Assembly (NCBI GenBank): GCA_013816445.1 | Contig: JACDEK010000043.1 | Location: 1 to 7,076, forward strand | DNA: 7,076 nt | Direction: 5' to 3' | Source: Candidatus Saccharimonadota bacterium | GTDB taxonomy: Bacteria; Patescibacteriota; Saccharimonadia; CAILAD01; BJGX01 | In this document: piece after piece, positions 5,606 through 7,076 of the stretch | Numbering within the stretch: position 1 is the first letter of the stretch | How the letters are laid out: the number at the start of each line of letters is the position of its first letter | Made by a program: the position numbers and the translations under genes | Notes under the pieces: generated by a model | What the model was told of the DNA's origin: nothing | The model's database searches: none | What the model saw: the letters and a program-made list of their open reading frames with translations, nothing else

Positions 5606-6543
5606 TTAGTTGACTCTGTATTTGTCTTTGCCGTTCGTAAGTAAGTTGAGTAAGGTATCTACACTGCTATTGCTTACATCTTCGATAGTTTTACCTGTAT
5701 TGAAAGCACTTGATTCGTTGGGAGTATACCAAACCCCAAGAGGGAGTTTTCGCAAACGTTCATCGTTTATATTTTCGTCAAATGCTCCACGAATATCTCC
5801 AGATTTTAGCCTTTCATACAAAGCATCAATATCAAAAAGCAAAGGATCTGAAATTGATATAAGTAATGAGCCTTTCTTTAGTCCGTATATTTGTTCTTTG
5901 GCAATAAAGCCTTTGCCCGGGCCAATCGGCACAGATACAAAGATAACATCACAGTCTTCAAAGATAGCTTGCTTTTCTTTGTAAATAATTCCTGTATCTA
6001 ATTCTATATCCGGTTTTTTTGTACGACTGTGGTAGAAAAGTTTACTTACCCCTAGACCTTTTGCCATTTGAGCATATTTATTACCAATATGCCCCAAGCT
6101 AATTATTCCGACAGACAGCCCTGATAGCGATTGAGTGGTTTCGAATATTTTGGAGCCGCACGAGCAATATCTATCATGTCCCTAGACATTAGTAACGTCA
6201 TAGCAAAACCAAATTCGGCTACGGCATGCGCATTTAAATGTAGTGCTGCGCCAATTGCGATGCCCTTTTCTGTTGCAAGCTCGTGTCCTGGTATAAACCC
6301 AGTCCATCCGGTGCCCGTGAATATAATTGTCTTTAACTCGTCAGCGCAGTTAATAACTTTGTCAGTTACCTTCTCGACCCCCCCTAATATATAACCAACT
6401 TTGCCTTTCACTGCTTCGCACAATTCATCTTCAGTCGCATTAGGCTTGTCGAGTCTCTCAACTACATAACCAGCTACTTCGAGTTTCTTAATATGTTTGG
6501 CTTTAATAAATAGCGAGTCTGTAACTAAAATCTTATTGCTCAT
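5606..6543 (-). pseudogene. D-2-hydroxyacid dehydrogenase family gene, broken by a one-base frameshift
   Basis: Two frames together encode one protein. The first (6543-6103) gives the substrate-domain half, with LNAHAVAEFGFAMTLLMSR (102-120), and ends at TAA. The second (6097-5606, open from about 6181) supplies the NAD-binding half, GLSVGIISLGHIGNKYAQ. The second frame has no ATG; its first TTG lies inside the Rossmann motif, so it cannot be an independent gene. One extra base at the T4 run 6148-6151 (A4 on the coding strand) joins them as ...ARAAPKIFETTQSLSGLSVG, giving 312 residues, normal for the family. The cause could be a sequencing error, a real mutation or -1 slippage. Several family residues are also gone: GxG is SLG, the catalytic Arg (usual RGG) is D233, and the catalytic His (usual TPH) is N276. 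The start overlaps ligA by ATGA. Confidence 0.85.
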
Positions 6544-7076
6544 ATTATTTTCTCCAAAAATTCTTTTTCACTTAATATTGTAACTTCAAGCTTCTGAGCC
6601 TTATCGTATTTACTCCCCGGCTCAGCACCAACAACAACGTAGCTAGTATTTTTGCTGACAGAATTTACCACATCTGCACCAAGCTGAGTGACTTTTGCGC
6701 CCGCCTCTGTACGGCTCATAGCCTCCATAGTACCGGTAAATACCCAGGTGGTGCCGGTGAATTTACCAGTTTTTTTAGCAGCCTCTTTCTGCACCTGCAC
6801 ACCTGCAGATACGAGTGATTGAACAAATTCTTGATTCGTTTTGTTACTTAACCAATCTATTACGCTTTTGCTCACAACTTCACCAATTCCGTCGATACTA
6901 TCAAACACCTCAGGTTTAGCAGTCAAAAACTTGTCTAGGCTCTCAAAATACACTGCAATATCGCTGGCAGTCTTGGCGCCTACATGGCGAATACCTAATG
7001 CATAGATAAATCGGGCTAATGTAGCACTACTATGCTCTTTAATTGAAGTAATTAAATTCTGTGCAGACGTTTCGGC
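6540..7076 (-). CDS. ligA: NAD-dependent DNA ligase, C-terminal part (partial, N-terminus beyond the window)
   Basis: LigA seals nicks in duplex DNA during replication and repair, using NAD+. The frame is open to the window edge and shows the last 178 residues. The adenylation and OB domains lie outside. Visible parts are the helix-hairpin-helix region with LARFIYALGIRHVGAKTA (20-37) and DSIDGIGEVVSKSVIDWL (59-76), then a C-terminal BRCT domain (about 105-178) with VFTGTMEAMSRTEA and GAEPGSKYDKAQKL, the standard LigA pattern. The codon at 6953 is GTG encoding an internal valine, not a start. The TGA stop overlaps the ATG of the dehydrogenase-like gene. Nothing suggests loss of function in the visible part. 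Confidence 0.96.
   Translation of the reverse strand, partial: AETSAQNLITSIKEHSSATLARFIYALGIRHVGAKTASDIAVYFESLDKFLTAKPEVFDSIDGIGEVVSKSVIDWLSNKTNQEFVQSLVSAGVQVQKEAAKKTGKFTGTTWVFTGTMEAMSRTEAGAKVTQLGADVVNSVSKNTSYVVVGAEPGSKYDKAQKLEVTILSEKEFLEKII
6552..6555 (-). promoter_or_regulatory. Shine-Dalgarno site for the dehydrogenase-like gene
   Basis: The minus strand reads GGAG, then 8 bases (AAAATAAT), then the ATG at 6543, within the last ligA codons. It supports this ATG as a real start and shows that the gene retains its translation signal even though its frame is broken downstream. Confidence 0.7.

Noticed and set aside
5610..6394. Plus-strand open frames opposite the dehydrogenase-like gene
   Set aside because: Antisense to a gene whose family motifs are clear in both minus-strand frames.
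6540..6953. Separate 137-residue BRCT protein starting at 6953
   Set aside because: The supposed start is a GTG inside an open frame that continues to the window edge with LigA helix-hairpin-helix sequence, so it is part of ligA.

Overview
The window looks like a compact, AT-rich bacterial genome of the Candidate Phyla Radiation, most likely Candidatus Saccharibacteria (TM7) or a close relative. That placement is inference. It rests on tightly overlapping genes, a small membrane-anchored protein with an AHKLRNQLAHE segment of a type I associate with CPR genomes, and divergent but complete GatCAB subunits. TGA is used as a normal stop in gatA, the small membrane protein gene and ligA, which argues against the TGA=Gly code of Gracilibacteria and Absconditabacteria. 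Every gene I accept is on the minus strand, so transcription runs from high to low coordinates.

Upstream block (7076 down to about 4704): the C-terminal third of NAD-dependent DNA ligase (ligA, cut by the window edge); a D-2-hydroxyacid-dehydrogenase-like gene overlapping ligA by ATGA and carrying a probable one-base frameshift; then a 7-transmembrane protein resembling the sensor part of some histidine kinases but with no kinase domain. A 12-bp perfect hairpin followed by a T-run ends this block.

Gat block (about 4680 down to 1): a TATAAT promoter lies so close to gatC that the mRNA should be almost leaderless. The order is gatC, gatA, a membrane-anchored HEPN-like small protein, an mTERF-like helical repeat protein, gatB, and the start of a further membrane protein running off the window. 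Neighbouring genes overlap by 1, 4, 4, 8 and 8 bases, so this is one translationally coupled operon. GatCAB converts Glu-tRNA(Gln) and/or Asp-tRNA(Asn) to Gln-tRNA(Gln)/Asn-tRNA(Asn). The two inserted genes are the least ordinary part of the window: one has an RNxxxH motif, as in HEPN ribonuclease-like domains, and the other has repeats matching the mitochondrial transcription termination factor (mTERF) motif, including two 99-bp units identical at every base.

I see no RNA genes, CRISPR array, insertion sequence or other mobile element. The only sizeable gene-free stretch is 4642-4862, holding the gatC promoter, the terminator hairpin and a small GC-rich palindrome.
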